From: Sphingomonas sp. LY54
GTDB lineage: Bacteria; Pseudomonadota; Alphaproteobacteria; Sphingomonadales; Sphingomonadaceae
Assembly (NCBI RefSeq): GCF_035594035.1
Contig: NZ_CP141588.1
Coordinates: 558,001 to 622,000 of the forward strand
Direction of reading: 5' to 3'
Length of the DNA stretch: 64,000 bases
Shown here: one piece after another, positions 40,995-49,991 of the stretch
How positions within the stretch are numbered: the first letter of the stretch is position 1
Layout: each line of letters begins with the position of its first letter
The notes under the pieces: model-generated
The model's database searches: none
What the model was told of the DNA's origin: nothing
What the model saw: only the letters and a program-made list of their open reading frames with translations
Position numbers and translations under genes: made by a program

Positions 40995-41540
40995 TCAGCC
41001 CTTCCTGGCGACCCCGACCAGAGCCGGCCGCAGCAGCCGGTCCTTGATCGTATAGCCGGGCTGCATTTCCTGGACGATCGTGCCGGGTTCGGCGTCGCTC
41101 GGCACCTCGATCATCGCCTGGTGCTTGTTCGGGTCGAGCGGCTGGCCCATCGCTTCGACGCGGACGATGCCGTTGCGCTGGAACACCGCGTCGAGCTCGC
41201 GCGCGGTCACTTCCACGCCGGTGATCAGGCCCTTGAACTTCTCGTCCTGGAGCAGCTCGTCGGGAACCGCCTGCAGGGCACGGTCCAGATTGTCCTTCAC
41301 GGACAGCAGGTCGCGGGCGAAGCCAGTGATCGCGTAAGCCGTCGCGCTCTGCTTCTCCTGCTCCAGCCGGCGGCGCACATTCTGCGTCTCGGCCTGCGCG
41401 TAGAGGACGTGCTGGCGCACCTCCTCGAGCTCCTTTTCCAGCTCGGTGAGGCGGTCGGCTTCGGCCAGTTCGGGCGCTTCCGCGGCGGTTTCCGCGCGGA
41501 TTTCCTCAGCTTCGTCTCTCACCTTCTGATCGTCATTCAT
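40995..41540 (-). CDS. grpE: Nucleotide exchange factor GrpE
   Basis: Exchange factor for DnaK. Long acidic N-terminal tail, then a coiled coil (ELEEVRQHVLYAQAETQNVRRRLEQEKQSA), the four-helix part with DLLSVKDNLDRALQAV and the beta domain with NGIVRVEAMGQPLDPNKHQAM and VVQEMQPGYTIKDRLLRPALVGVA (read GTIVQEMQPGY). Its start overlaps the hrcA stop by 4 bases, typical of an hrcA-grpE operon. 181 aa. Confidence 0.95.
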   Translation of the reverse strand: MNDDQKVRDEAEEIRAETAAEAPELAEADRLTELEKELEEVRQHVLYAQAETQNVRRRLEQEKQSATAYAITGFARDLLSVKDNLDRALQAVPDELLQDEKFKGLITGVEVTARELDAVFQRNGIVRVEAMGQPLDPNKHQAMIEVPSDAEPGTIVQEMQPGYTIKDRLLRPALVGVARKG

Positions 41541-42580
41541 CTCATCAATCTCGATAATGCCTGTGCTGTGAAATCAACCATGGGCACGACCCGGGCATAG
41601 TTCAACCGGGTCGGCCCGATCACGCCGACGACGCCGACGACCTTCCCGTCGGTGCCGCGATAAGGCGCCGCTATCACCGACGATCCGGAAAGCGCGAACA
41701 ATTTGTTTTCCGAGCCGATGAAGATTTTCATGCCCTTGCCGGCGCGTGCCCTGTCGAGCAGGCGGGCAATCTCCTCCTTGCCCTCCAGTTCGTCGAGCAG
41801 CTGCCGCACTCGGTCGAGGTCCGCCGCCGCCTCGTTGTCGAGCAGATTGGCCTGGCCGCGCACGATCAGCACCGGCCGCTCGCTGCCGTCGCGCGACCAG
41901 ATGGCGAGGCCGCGCGCGATCAGCTCCTGGGCGACCGCGTCGAGCTCGGCCTCGCCAGCGCGGATTTCCTCGCTGAGGCGCAGTTGCGCTTCGCTCAGAG
42001 TGAGGCCCGAGAGCCGGGCGCTGACATAATTGCCGACCTCGGCCAGGACCGAGGGGGTGACGCCCTGCGGGAGGCTGACGACGCGGTTCTCGACGGTGCC
42101 GTCGCTGCCGACCATCACCGCCAGCGCCTGGTCCGGCGACAATTGCACGAAGCCCAATTGGCGCAGCACAGGCTCCCTTTTGGGAACGAGCACGATGCCG
42201 GCGCAGGCGGACAGGCCCGAAAGCGCCGCCGTCGCCGAGGCGAGCGCTTCCTCGATCGGACCGCCCCGCTCCAGCCGCCCCTCGATCACCGCCCTCTCCT
42301 CGAGGCTGGGCTCCGCCGCCTGCATCATGCCGTCGACGAACAGGCGGAGGCCGCCTTCGGTCGGCACGCGTCCGGCCGAGGTATGGGGATGGCTGAGCAG
42401 GCCCAGTTCCTCGAGGTCCTGCATGACGTTGCGGATCGAGGCCGGCGACAGGTTGATGCCGGGCAGCCGCGAGACGGTGCGCGACCCCACCGGCAGGCCG
42501 TTATCGATGAAGCTTTCGACCACGAGGCGGAAGACATCCCGAGCGCGATCGTTGAGTTCGGTGATCGGGGCAATGGACAT
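41537..42580 (-). CDS. hrcA: Heat-inducible transcription repressor HrcA
   Basis: Repressor that binds CIRCE operators in other bacteria. Starts MSIAPITELNDRARDVFRLVVESFIDNG; the winged-helix part has PVGSRTVSRLPGINLSPASIRNVMQDLEELGLLSHPHTSAGRVPT. 347 aa. Directly before the ATG there is no ribosome site but a TTGAGC-17-TACATA promoter whose start point would fall at the ATG. No CIRCE (TTAGCACTC-N9-GAGTGCTAA) was found near hrcA, dnaK or hslO. Divergent from rph by 111 bases. Confidence 0.94.
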   Translation of the reverse strand: MSIAPITELNDRARDVFRLVVESFIDNGLPVGSRTVSRLPGINLSPASIRNVMQDLEELGLLSHPHTSAGRVPTEGGLRLFVDGMMQAAEPSLEERAVIEGRLERGGPIEEALASATAALSGLSACAGIVLVPKREPVLRQLGFVQLSPDQALAVMVGSDGTVENRVVSLPQGVTPSVLAEVGNYVSARLSGLTLSEAQLRLSEEIRAGEAELDAVAQELIARGLAIWSRDGSERPVLIVRGQANLLDNEAAADLDRVRQLLDELEGKEEIARLLDRARAGKGMKIFIGSENKLFALSGSSVIAAPYRGTDGKVVGVVGVIGPTRLNYARVVPMVDFTAQALSRLMR

Positions 42581-42586
42581 GGCGCC

Positions 42587-42615
42587 TATGTAGGCGGGCT
42601 GCCGCGCCGGCTCAA
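42587..42615 (-). promoter_or_regulatory. Predicted promoter of hrcA-grpE, possibly leaderless
   Basis: Minus strand: TTGAGC (42615-42610), 17-base spacer, TACATA (42592-42587), then six bases GGCGCC and the ATG. Transcription should begin at or within 2 bases of the start codon. Confidence 0.5.
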
Positions 42616-42691
42616 CGGCCGATATGGATCGGCGGTGGACGCGCTCCCGGCGCGCGGCTAAGTGCCCGGCAAAGAGCAGAAAGGAACATGC

Positions 42692-43408
42692 ATGCGCCCG
42701 TCCGGACGCGCCCCCGACCAAATGCGGGCGATCAGCATCGAGCCGAACTTCACCCGCCACGCCGAAGGCAGCGTGCTGGTCAGCTTCGGCGATACCAAGG
42801 TGCTGTGCACGGCCTCGGTCGAAACCAATCTGCCGCCCTGGCTGCGCGGCAAGGGCAAGGGCTGGGTCACCGCCGAATATGGCATGCTGCCGCGCGCCAC
42901 CCACACCCGCGGCCGGCGCGAGGCCGCCGGCGGCAAGCAATCGGGTCGCACCCAGGAGATCCAGCGCCTGATCGGGCGTTCGCTGCGCGCCGTGGTCGAT
43001 CTGGAGAAGCTCGGCGAGCGCCAGATCACGCTCGACTGCGACGTCATCCAGGCCGACGGCGGCACGCGTACCGCCGCTATTTCGGGGGCCTGGGTCGCGC
43101 TCCGCATCGCGGTCGACAAATTGATCGCGGGCAAGCAGCTCGAGGTCGATCCGATCATCAGGAAGGTCGCGGCGGTCAGCTGCGGCATCCACGGCGGCAA
43201 CGCGGTCCTCGACCTCGATTATGACGAGGATTCGACCGCCGGCTGCGACGGCAATTTCGTGCTGACCGACGACGGCAACATCGTCGAGGCGCAGGTTACG
43301 GCCGAAGGCGAATGCTATGACGAGGAAGGGCTGCTCCGCCTGCTCCGCCTCGCCCGCATCGGCTGCAAGGAGATCTTCGCCGCCCAGGACGGGGCGACCG
43401 GCCGATGA
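42692..43408 (+). CDS. rph: Ribonuclease PH
   Basis: Phosphorolytic 3' exoribonuclease that trims tRNA precursors. ATG 42692 follows AGAAAGGAA. Family start [83 protein letters not shown] and [19 protein letters not shown] are all present. 238 aa. First gene of a probable rph-rdgB-hemW transcript with 4-base overlap to rdgB. Confidence 0.95.
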   Translation: MRPSGRAPDQMRAISIEPNFTRHAEGSVLVSFGDTKVLCTASVETNLPPWLRGKGKGWVTAEYGMLPRATHTRGRREAAGGKQSGRTQEIQRLIGRSLRAVVDLEKLGERQITLDCDVIQADGGTRTAAISGAWVALRIAVDKLIAGKQLEVDPIIRKVAAVSCGIHGGNAVLDLDYDEDSTAGCDGNFVLTDDGNIVEAQVTAEGECYDEEGLLRLLRLARIGCKEIFAAQDGATGR

Positions 43409-44064
43409 GCCGCCGCCTCCAGCCCGGCAAGCTCGTCATTGCCAGCCACAATGCGGGCAAGGTCCGCGAGATCGCGGAGCTGCTCGGCCCCTATGGCATC
43501 GAGCCCGTTTCGGCCGCCGACCTCGACCTTCCCGAGCCGGAAGAGACCGGCAACAGCTTCGCCGACAATGCCGAATTGAAGGCGCGCATGGCGGCGGACC
43601 TGTCCGGCCTGCCAGCGCTCGCCGACGACAGCGGCCTGTGCGTCGACGCGCTCGACGGCAAGCCGGGCATCCATTCGGCGCGCTGGGCCGAGCCGCCCAC
43701 CGCCACGCCGCAGCTTTCGCCCGACGGTGAGCCGGGCGAAGCCAAGATCGAGCGCGACTTCGGCTATGGGATGCAGCGCATCGCGAGCGAACTGGAAGCC
43801 CTTGGGCCGGACGCCGGCCGCGGCGCCCATTTCGTCTGCGCCCTGTCGGTGTGCTGGCCCGACGACGGCCAATGCGAGACGTTCGAAGGCCGGGTCGACG
43901 GCACCCTCGTCTGGCCGCCGCGCGGAAGCCAGGGCTTCGGCTACGATCCGATGTTCCAGCCGGTCGGGCACGAACAGACATTCGGCGAGATGGACCCGGC
44001 GCAGAAACATGCGATGAGCCACCGTGCAGACGCCTTCCAGAAGCTCATCGCCACCCTCTTCTGA
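43405..44064 (+). CDS. rdgB: XTP/dITP diphosphatase RdgB (Ham1 family)
   Basis: House-cleaning pyrophosphatase that removes dITP, XTP and similar nucleotides. Signatures: [61 protein letters not shown] and FGYDPMFQP. 219 aa. Start overlaps rph stop (ATGA); the hemW start lies 41 bases inside its 3' end. Confidence 0.95.
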   Translation: MSRRLQPGKLVIASHNAGKVREIAELLGPYGIEPVSAADLDLPEPEETGNSFADNAELKARMAADLSGLPALADDSGLCVDALDGKPGIHSARWAEPPTATPQLSPDGEPGEAKIERDFGYGMQRIASELEALGPDAGRGAHFVCALSVCWPDDGQCETFEGRVDGTLVWPPRGSQGFGYDPMFQPVGHEQTFGEMDPAQKHAMSHRADAFQKLIATLF

Positions 44065-45217
44065 GGCAGCGGGACCGGGGTCGGCGCCGCTGGCGCTCTA
44101 CGTCCACTGGCCCTTCTGCGTCTCGAAATGCCCGTATTGCGACTTCAACAGCCACGTCCGCGAGGCCGTCGACCAGGCGCAATGGCGCGACGCCCTGCTC
44201 GCCGACCTCGCTTATGAGGCGCGGATCGAGCCGGGCCGCAAGCTCACCTCGATCTTCTTCGGCGGCGGCACGCCGTCGCTGATGCCGCCCGAGACGGTGG
44301 CTGCGATCCTCGACGCGGCGGCGGGCCACTGGGGCGTCGCCCCGGACATCGAGATCACGCTCGAGGCCAACCCGTCCTCGGTCGAGGCGGCGCGCTTCGC
44401 CGATCTGGCGCAGGCCGGCGTGAACCGGGTGTCGCTCGGCCTCCAGTCGCTCGACGACACGGCGCTCGGCTTCCTCGGCCGCGCCCATGACGTGCGCGAG
44501 GGGCTGGCCGCGCTCGACACCGCCCAGCGGGTATTCGGCCGCGTCAGCTTCGACCTCATCTACGCTCTGCCCGGCCAAAGCGAGGCGGCGTGGCAGGCCG
44601 AGCTCGACCGCGCCTTGTCGTTCGGCACCGGCCATCTCTCGCTCTACCAGCTCACGATCGAGCCCGGCACGCGCTTCGCCACTTTGGTCGCCAAGGGGGA
44701 GTTCGAGCCTGCGGACCCGGACCATAGCGCCGGGCTGTTCGAGCTGACCCAGCAGATGACCGAAGCGACCGGCCTCCCCGCCTACGAAATCTCGAACCAC
44801 GCCCGGCCCGGCGAGGAGAGCCGCCACAATCTCGCTTATTGGCGCTACGACAATTATCTCGGCGTCGGGCCGGGCGCGCACGGCCGCCGCGCAGGCGCCG
44901 TCACGCAACGCCACAAGAAGCCCGAAAACTGGCTGTCGGGCCTCGCCCGCAACGGCCACGGCATCGTCGACGAAGCGCCGATTCCACCGGCCGACAAAGC
45001 GGTCGAGGCGCTGCTGATGGGGCTGCGCCTCCGCGAGGGCGTCGAGCGTGCCCGCATCGCCGCCTTGGCCGGCCGGCCGTTCGGACAGCTCGTCGATCAG
45101 CGCGCGGTGACGCGCCTCGCCGGGCAGGGGCTACTCGCGGACGAGACGGAGCGCCTGCGCGTCACCCCGGCCGGTATGATCCTGCTCGACGCGATCCTCG
45201 CCGAGATCGTCACCTAG
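44024..45217 (+). CDS. hemW: Heme chaperone HemW (radical SAM, coproporphyrinogen oxidase-like)
   Basis: HemN-like protein that acts in haem transfer rather than coproporphyrinogen oxidation. Radical SAM cluster motif C-x3-C-x2-C in [10 protein letters not shown] preceded by YVHWPF. Further: [67 protein letters not shown]. The GTG at 44024 starts inside rdgB (41-base overlap); this is the only plausible start, giving 397 aa. The Cys set lacks the fourth Cys typical of HemN, in line with HemW. Confidence 0.92.
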   Translation: MQTPSRSSSPPSSEAAGPGSAPLALYVHWPFCVSKCPYCDFNSHVREAVDQAQWRDALLADLAYEARIEPGRKLTSIFFGGGTPSLMPPETVAAILDAAAGHWGVAPDIEITLEANPSSVEAARFADLAQAGVNRVSLGLQSLDDTALGFLGRAHDVREGLAALDTAQRVFGRVSFDLIYALPGQSEAAWQAELDRALSFGTGHLSLYQLTIEPGTRFATLVAKGEFEPADPDHSAGLFELTQQMTEATGLPAYEISNHARPGEESRHNLAYWRYDNYLGVGPGAHGRRAGAVTQRHKKPENWLSGLARNGHGIVDEAPIPPADKAVEALLMGLRLREGVERARIAALAGRPFGQLVDQRAVTRLAGQGLLADETERLRVTPAGMILLDAILAEIVT

Positions 45218-46419
45218 CGCCTCTTGCCTGCGCCGCCCCCGAAGCCGCGCGGCGCCGGCGACACGGTGGTGACGCCGCCTTGCCCGATCTGCAGCACTTC
45301 GAGCGAACGCTCGGCAACGCCGTCGCGGCGGAAGCGGAACGCGCCGTCGACGCCGACGAAGCCTTCGGGATCCATCAGGTCGGCCGCCGGGAACGCCCTG
45401 CCGACCCTCCAATTGCGGCCGATCCGCACCGTCAGCAGTACCGCGTCATAGCCGAGGCTTCCGAGCCGGTAGGGATTGACGCCGTAGCGGGCGCGGTAGC
45501 GGGTGCGCAGCTGGTTGAACATGTCGTCTGAGACGCCGGCGAACCACGCGCCGCGCAGCGCCGCGGTGGCGCCGAGGCCGCTCTCCATCTTCCAGAGCTC
45601 GGTGCCGAGGATCTTCGCGTCGGCCGACGACCCCTTGCGGATGAGCGGGGCCACGCCTGCCGCGCTCTTGCCGGTGTCGGCGATCAGCACCGCGTCATAG
45701 CCCGACTGGTCATTCAGGCGGTTCACAGCCGAATTGAGCCCCTTGGGCGTGCGGTCGTAATTCTGCATCGCGACCATGCGGCCGCCGGCTTTCTCGACCG
45801 CGCCGATCAAAGCCTGGCCGACACGGCGGCCATAGACGCCGTCGGGGACGAGCCCGGCGAAGCGCTCCACGCCCTTGCCGCGGGCATAAGTGACGACGCG
45901 CCCGACCGACTGCTCGGGATCGAAGCCCATCACGTAGACGCCGTTGCCGGCGATGCTGGTATCGTTCGAGAAAGCGATGACCGGGACATTGGCCTTGCGC
46001 GCGAGCGGCGCGACGGCCGTGACGTCTTCGGCGAGCAACGGTCCCAGGAACAGCCGGTTGCCGTCCGCCAAAGCCTCGTTCGCCGCCGCCTGCGCGCCGG
46101 CCTTGGCGGTGTCGTAGATGGTGATGCGGATGCCCTCCCCGCCGGCATCGAGCAAAGCGAGGTTGGCTGCATTGGAAATGGACTTGCCGACGCCGCCATT
46201 CTCGCCGGTCAGCGGCACCAGCACGGCGACGCGGTTGCGGTTTGTGTCGGTGGGGAGGCCCGGCGTGGGCTGGGCCGGCTCGGGGGGTCGCTCGGGCACC
46301 GGCGCGGGGCGCGGCTTGGGCACCATCTGGCAGCCGGCGAGCGCCAAACCCAGGACCGCCGCCGCGGCCAACCCGATAAAGGTGCGCCGCGCTTGCGGGT
46401 GGTGGGACTGCTCTGCCAT
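45214..46419 (-). CDS. LpoA-like periplasmic lipoprotein (penicillin-binding protein activator family)
   Basis: ATG 46419 opens MAEQSHHPQARRTFIGLAAAAVLGLALAGC, lipobox LAGC at residue 30. A Pro-rich linker (KPRPAPVPERPPEPAQPTPG) is followed by a periplasmic-binding-protein-like fold: VAVLVPLTGENGGVGKSISNAANLALLD, FLGPLLAEDVTAVAPLARKANVPVIAFSND, VGRVVTYARGKGVERFAGLVP. This matches the LppC/LpoA family that activates PBP1A in E. coli; the E. coli N-terminal TPR-like part is absent here. 401 aa. It converges on hemW with a 4-base overlap, and is divergent from rsmI by 12 bases, a common neighbour (yraM/yraL). Confidence 0.88.
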   Translation of the reverse strand: MAEQSHHPQARRTFIGLAAAAVLGLALAGCQMVPKPRPAPVPERPPEPAQPTPGLPTDTNRNRVAVLVPLTGENGGVGKSISNAANLALLDAGGEGIRITIYDTAKAGAQAAANEALADGNRLFLGPLLAEDVTAVAPLARKANVPVIAFSNDTSIAGNGVYVMGFDPEQSVGRVVTYARGKGVERFAGLVPDGVYGRRVGQALIGAVEKAGGRMVAMQNYDRTPKGLNSAVNRLNDQSGYDAVLIADTGKSAAGVAPLIRKGSSADAKILGTELWKMESGLGATAALRGAWFAGVSDDMFNQLRTRYRARYGVNPYRLGSLGYDAVLLTVRIGRNWRVGRAFPAADLMDPEGFVGVDGAFRFRRDGVAERSLEVLQIGQGGVTTVSPAPRGFGGGAGKRR

Positions 46420-46431
46420 GACGATCTTCCT

Positions 46432-47262
46432 ATGCGCGAACCAATGCCCCCGGGCCTCTATATCGTGGCGACGCCGATCGGCAATCTTTCCGATCTCAGC
46501 CCGCATGCCGCCGCCGTTCTGGCCGGGGCGGACCTTATCGCCTGCGAAGACACGCGGGTGACGGCGAAGCTGCTCCACCATATCGGCGAAAAGCGGCCGA
46601 TGACGCCCTATCACGACCATAGCGACGAGCGAGTGCGGCAGGATCTGATCGCGCGCATGGCGAGTCAGGCGGTCGCGCTGGTCTCGGACGCCGGCACGCC
46701 GCTCATCTCAGACCCCGGCTACAAGCTCGTCCGCGACGCGCGCGCCGCCGGGGTGGCCGTGCACACGGTCGCCGGCCCTTCCGCGGCGATCGCCGCCCTC
46801 ACCCTCGCCGGCCTCCCTACCGACCGCTTCCTATTCCTCGGCTTCCTGCCCGCCAAAGGCGGCGCGCGGGCGTCGGCCATCGGCGAGATCGCCGCAGTTC
46901 GCGCGACGCTCATCCTCTACGAGAGCGGGCCTCGCCTCGGGGCGGCGCTCGAAGCCCTGCACAAGGGGCTCGGCGACCGCGACGCGGCCGTCGTGCGCGA
47001 GATCAGCAAGAAGTTCGAGCAGACCGTAACCGGCACGCTGGGCGAGCTTGCCGAGCGCTACGCCGACGCCCCGCCCAAGGGCGAGATCGTGATCGTCGTC
47101 GGCCCGCCGGGCGAGGCCGAGCCCGCCGGCGAAGCCGAGATCGATGCGGCGCTCAAGGAAGCGATGACCCGACTTTCCGCCTCGCGCGCAGCGGCCGAAG
47201 TGGCGGCGACGCTCGGCCTGGCCCGGCGCGACGTCTACGAGCGGGCGCTGGCCCTCAAATGA
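46432..47262 (+). CDS. rsmI: 16S rRNA (cytidine1402-2'-O)-methyltransferase RsmI
   Basis: SAM-dependent tetrapyrrole-methylase-fold enzyme that modifies C1402 of 16S rRNA. Signatures: GLYIVATPIGNLSDLSPHAAAVLAGADLIACEDTRVTAKLL, VALVSDAGTPLISDPGYKLV, GPSAAIAALTLAGLPTDRFLFLGFLP. 276 aa from the ATG at 46432; an internal ATG at 46444 is an alternative. Overlaps yraN by 4 bases. Confidence 0.95.
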   Translation: MREPMPPGLYIVATPIGNLSDLSPHAAAVLAGADLIACEDTRVTAKLLHHIGEKRPMTPYHDHSDERVRQDLIARMASQAVALVSDAGTPLISDPGYKLVRDARAAGVAVHTVAGPSAAIAALTLAGLPTDRFLFLGFLPAKGGARASAIGEIAAVRATLILYESGPRLGAALEALHKGLGDRDAAVVREISKKFEQTVTGTLGELAERYADAPPKGEIVIVVGPPGEAEPAGEAEIDAALKEAMTRLSASRAAAEVAATLGLARRDVYERALALK

Positions 47263-47609
47263 CGCGGCGGCGCGCCGAACGGGGCGGCCGGCGCGCGGAG
47301 ACACTGGCCGCCTGGTGGCTGCGCCTGAAAGGCTGGTCGATCCTCGCCCGCCGCGTCCGCACGCCGCGCGGCGAGGTCGACTTGGTCGCGCGCCGCGGCC
47401 GCATTGTCGCCTTCGTCGAGGTGAAGGCGCGGGCGGCCGAGGCGGACATCGCCCTTTCGCTCGACGATTACCGCCTGCGACGGGTGGCGGCCGCCGCCGA
47501 GGCGCTGGCTCAGCGCTTCGTCCGCCCCGGCGACGACATGCGCATCGACGCCGTCTTCATCGTGCCGCGACGGCTGCCGCGGCACCTCCCGAACGTCTGG
47601 CGCGGCTGA
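47259..47609 (+). CDS. yraN: YraN family (UPF0102) endonuclease-like protein
   Basis: Restriction-endonuclease-like fold of unknown function. Motif RRVRTPRGEVDLVARRGRIVAFVEVKARA contains the D-x(n)-ExK-like PD-(D/E)xK core. 116 aa. Couples to rsmI by an ATGA overlap; lpoA-rsmI-yraN is a conserved neighbourhood. A palindromic repeat element follows its stop. Confidence 0.92.
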   Translation: MTRRRAERGGRRAETLAAWWLRLKGWSILARRVRTPRGEVDLVARRGRIVAFVEVKARAAEADIALSLDDYRLRRVAAAAEALAQRFVRPGDDMRIDAVFIVPRRLPRHLPNVWRG

Positions 47610-47615
47610 ACCCTC

Positions 47616-47698
47616 CGTCATTGCGAGGGGAGCGAAGCAATCCAGTCGCGCCCTCTGCGCCGCTGGATTGCCTCGTCGCTGCGCTCCTCGCAATGACG
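47616..47698. repeat. Palindromic dispersed repeat (CGTCATTGCGAGG type)
   Basis: The 83-bp unit begins CGTCATTGCGAGG and ends with its exact reverse complement CCTCGCAATGACG; an inner pair GCAATCCAG / CTGGATTGC extends the stem. This CATTGCGAGG...GAAGCAATCCAG pattern is widely dispersed in proteobacterial genomes. It sits between yraN and the convergent S46 peptidase gene and could fold as a strong hairpin in both transcripts. Confidence 0.85.
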
Positions 47699-47708
47699 AA
47701 CGCGCCGC

Positions 47709-49841
47709 TTAGCGGACGCCCATCTCGTCGAGCAGGCGCTGGGCGCCGTCGACCTTGTCCATCACCCACAGCATGTAGCGGCTGTCGACGTGGATCGTGC
47801 GGTTGATCGATGGTTCGTACCACCAGTCGGCGATGACTCCGTCGAGCGTGCCGTCGAAGGCAAGACCGACGAACTCGCCCTGTGCGTTCAAGGTCGCCGA
47901 GCCCGAATTGCCGTTGGTGATATCGACCGTCGACAGGAAATCGACCGGCAAGGTGCCGAGCTCGGGCGAGGCGTAGGGGCCGTAATCCTTGGCTGCGACC
48001 AGGGCGACCGCCTTGTCGGGCGCGTCGAACTCGCCCTTGCCGGTATGCTTGGCGGCCATGCCCTCGGCGGTGGTGAACGGCGTCCAGATCTGGCCGTCGC
48101 GCGTGCGGCCGGTGACCTTGCCGTAGGTGAAGCGCAGGCTGCCGTTGGCGTCCGGATACATCGGTTTGCCAGTCGCGGCGGCGTAAGCAAGCATGCCCTT
48201 CATATAGTCGGAGCGCGCGCGCTGCAGGCGTCCTGCGCGGTCCTTGTCGGCCTTCTCCTTGGCGAGCTCGGACGGCGCCATCGCGACGGCGAGCTGGAGG
48301 AACGGATCGGCCGAAGCCCCGAACTCCGCCCCCGGCTTGTCGAGCCAGGCGAGGCGCGTCGCCGTGTCGCCGAGCTTGGTGCCGGCATAGAGGCGGTCGG
48401 CGCCGATCGCGGCGAGCTTCGCCTCGAAGGCGGCGTTGCGCCTGGCGGCCGGCAGCTTGCGGTATTCGGCCAGGGCCGCGTCGAACAAAGCGCGGTCCAC
48501 TTCGGGCACGAAGCGGCGCTCGATCTGGCGCAGGCGCTCAGTGACGAGCTGGCGGTCGCGGTCCTGGTAGCCCGGCTCGCGCTGCGCATCCGGCTTGGCG
48601 CGCTCGAGCGACCAGCGGTAGAGCGTGCGCGAGGCCGACAGCAGCTGGGCGCGGTTGATGAGGTTGGCGCGAAGGTCGCTGAGCGACGCCTCGTTGGCCT
48701 CGGCAATCAGCGCGTCGAGCGCTGCGATGCTGGCGCCGTAGCGCTTCTGGCGCTGCGGATCGGCGGCGACCCAGGCACGATATTCCGCTTCCTGCGCCTT
48801 CTTCTGCTCGCCGAGCCGGACAGCGTCGGCGCCGGCCATCTGGCCGAGCAGCTTCTTCTTGTAATTGTCGGTGCCCTGCAGGATCGACGCATATTTGATC
48901 GTCGCATCCGCATTACCGGCGGTGGCGCGGCCGATCGCCGCGGAATAATCGGCGAGCAGCTTCTGCATCGCCGGATAGTAGCTGTCGTAATAGAAATCGG
49001 CTTCGGCCGCGCTGCGCAGCCGGTCGGTAACGCCTGGGAAGCCGGCCACCATCACATAATCGCCGTCCTTGACGCCCTGCTGGGCGATCTTGAGCCAGCT
49101 CTTGGGCTGGTAGGGGACGTTGGCATCGGAATAAGGCGCCGAGGAGCCGTCAGGTGCGACGTAGGCGCGGTAGAAGCCGAAATCGCCGGTGTGGCGCGGC
49201 CACTGCCAATTGTCGGTCTCGCCGCCGAAATTGCCGATGCCTTCGGCCGGTGCGTAGACGAGGCGCACGTCCTTGATCTCGAGCTGCTGCTGCAGGAAAT
49301 AGGTCGCGCCGCCATAATAAGCGCGCACGTCGCAGCGACGGTTGGGTTGCTTCTCGCAGGCGCTGATCAGCCCCTTCCGGTTGGCCTCCATACGATCGTA
49401 GCGCTGCAGCCCCGACATGGCCGCAGTGACGCCCTTGTTCATCGCCGCGCTGACGTCGCGCAAATCCTCGATCACGAAGACGCGCGTGCCCGGCGCGGCC
49501 GGAACCTCGTCCTTGAGGGTGCCTGCGAGGAAGCCGTTGGTCAGATAATCCTGGTCGGGCTTGGAATTATACTGGATCGAGCCCTGCACGCAGTGGTGGT
49601 TGGTCGCAACCAGGCCCTGCGGGCTGACGAACGAGGCCGAGCAGCCGCCCAATGAGACGATCGCGTTGAGCGGCGCCTTCTGGAGATCGGCGAGCACGGC
49701 CGGATCGAGCGTGAGGCCGGCCTGCTTCAAGGTCGGTGCGAGGCTGGGAGTCTGGCTAGGAAGCCACATCCCCTCCTCGGCGCCCGCCTGGGTGGCGAGC
49801 AGAAAGGCGAGCGTCACGAAACCGGCGGCGTGTCTGATCAT
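47709..49841 (-). CDS. S46 family dipeptidyl-peptidase (DPP7-type)
   Basis: Exopeptidase releasing dipeptides in the periplasm. ATG 49841 opens a signal peptide (MIRHAAGFVTLAFLLATQAG, cut before AEEGMWLP). Catalytic triad regions: His in TNHHC (residues 80-84), Asp in GGETDNWQWPRHTGDF, Ser646 in NGNSGSATLN. The specificity position 18 residues after the Ser is Gly664 (GLAFDG), as in DPP7 with hydrophobic preference, not Arg as in DPP11. 710 aa fits the family. Expected in Bacteroidetes and some proteobacteria. Converges on yraN. Confidence 0.93.
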   Translation of the reverse strand: MIRHAAGFVTLAFLLATQAGAEEGMWLPSQTPSLAPTLKQAGLTLDPAVLADLQKAPLNAIVSLGGCSASFVSPQGLVATNHHCVQGSIQYNSKPDQDYLTNGFLAGTLKDEVPAAPGTRVFVIEDLRDVSAAMNKGVTAAMSGLQRYDRMEANRKGLISACEKQPNRRCDVRAYYGGATYFLQQQLEIKDVRLVYAPAEGIGNFGGETDNWQWPRHTGDFGFYRAYVAPDGSSAPYSDANVPYQPKSWLKIAQQGVKDGDYVMVAGFPGVTDRLRSAAEADFYYDSYYPAMQKLLADYSAAIGRATAGNADATIKYASILQGTDNYKKKLLGQMAGADAVRLGEQKKAQEAEYRAWVAADPQRQKRYGASIAALDALIAEANEASLSDLRANLINRAQLLSASRTLYRWSLERAKPDAQREPGYQDRDRQLVTERLRQIERRFVPEVDRALFDAALAEYRKLPAARRNAAFEAKLAAIGADRLYAGTKLGDTATRLAWLDKPGAEFGASADPFLQLAVAMAPSELAKEKADKDRAGRLQRARSDYMKGMLAYAAATGKPMYPDANGSLRFTYGKVTGRTRDGQIWTPFTTAEGMAAKHTGKGEFDAPDKAVALVAAKDYGPYASPELGTLPVDFLSTVDITNGNSGSATLNAQGEFVGLAFDGTLDGVIADWWYEPSINRTIHVDSRYMLWVMDKVDGAQRLLDEMGVR

Positions 49842-49991
49842 TTGGGAATCCCTGCAAGATGTGGCGGGAGTGGTATCAGAACCGGTACTGCGCGCAACAT
49901 CGTGCCGCCCGCACGGCCGCGCCCGAAGCCCGCGGGTGACAATCGCCTCGTCCTCCCCTAGGGGCGACGCAATCGTGGGGAGCCAGAGTCT

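Noticed and set aside
42560..42700. CIRCE operator near hrcA
   Set aside because: No TTAGCACTC-N9-GAGTGCTAA-like repeat was found there or before dnaK.
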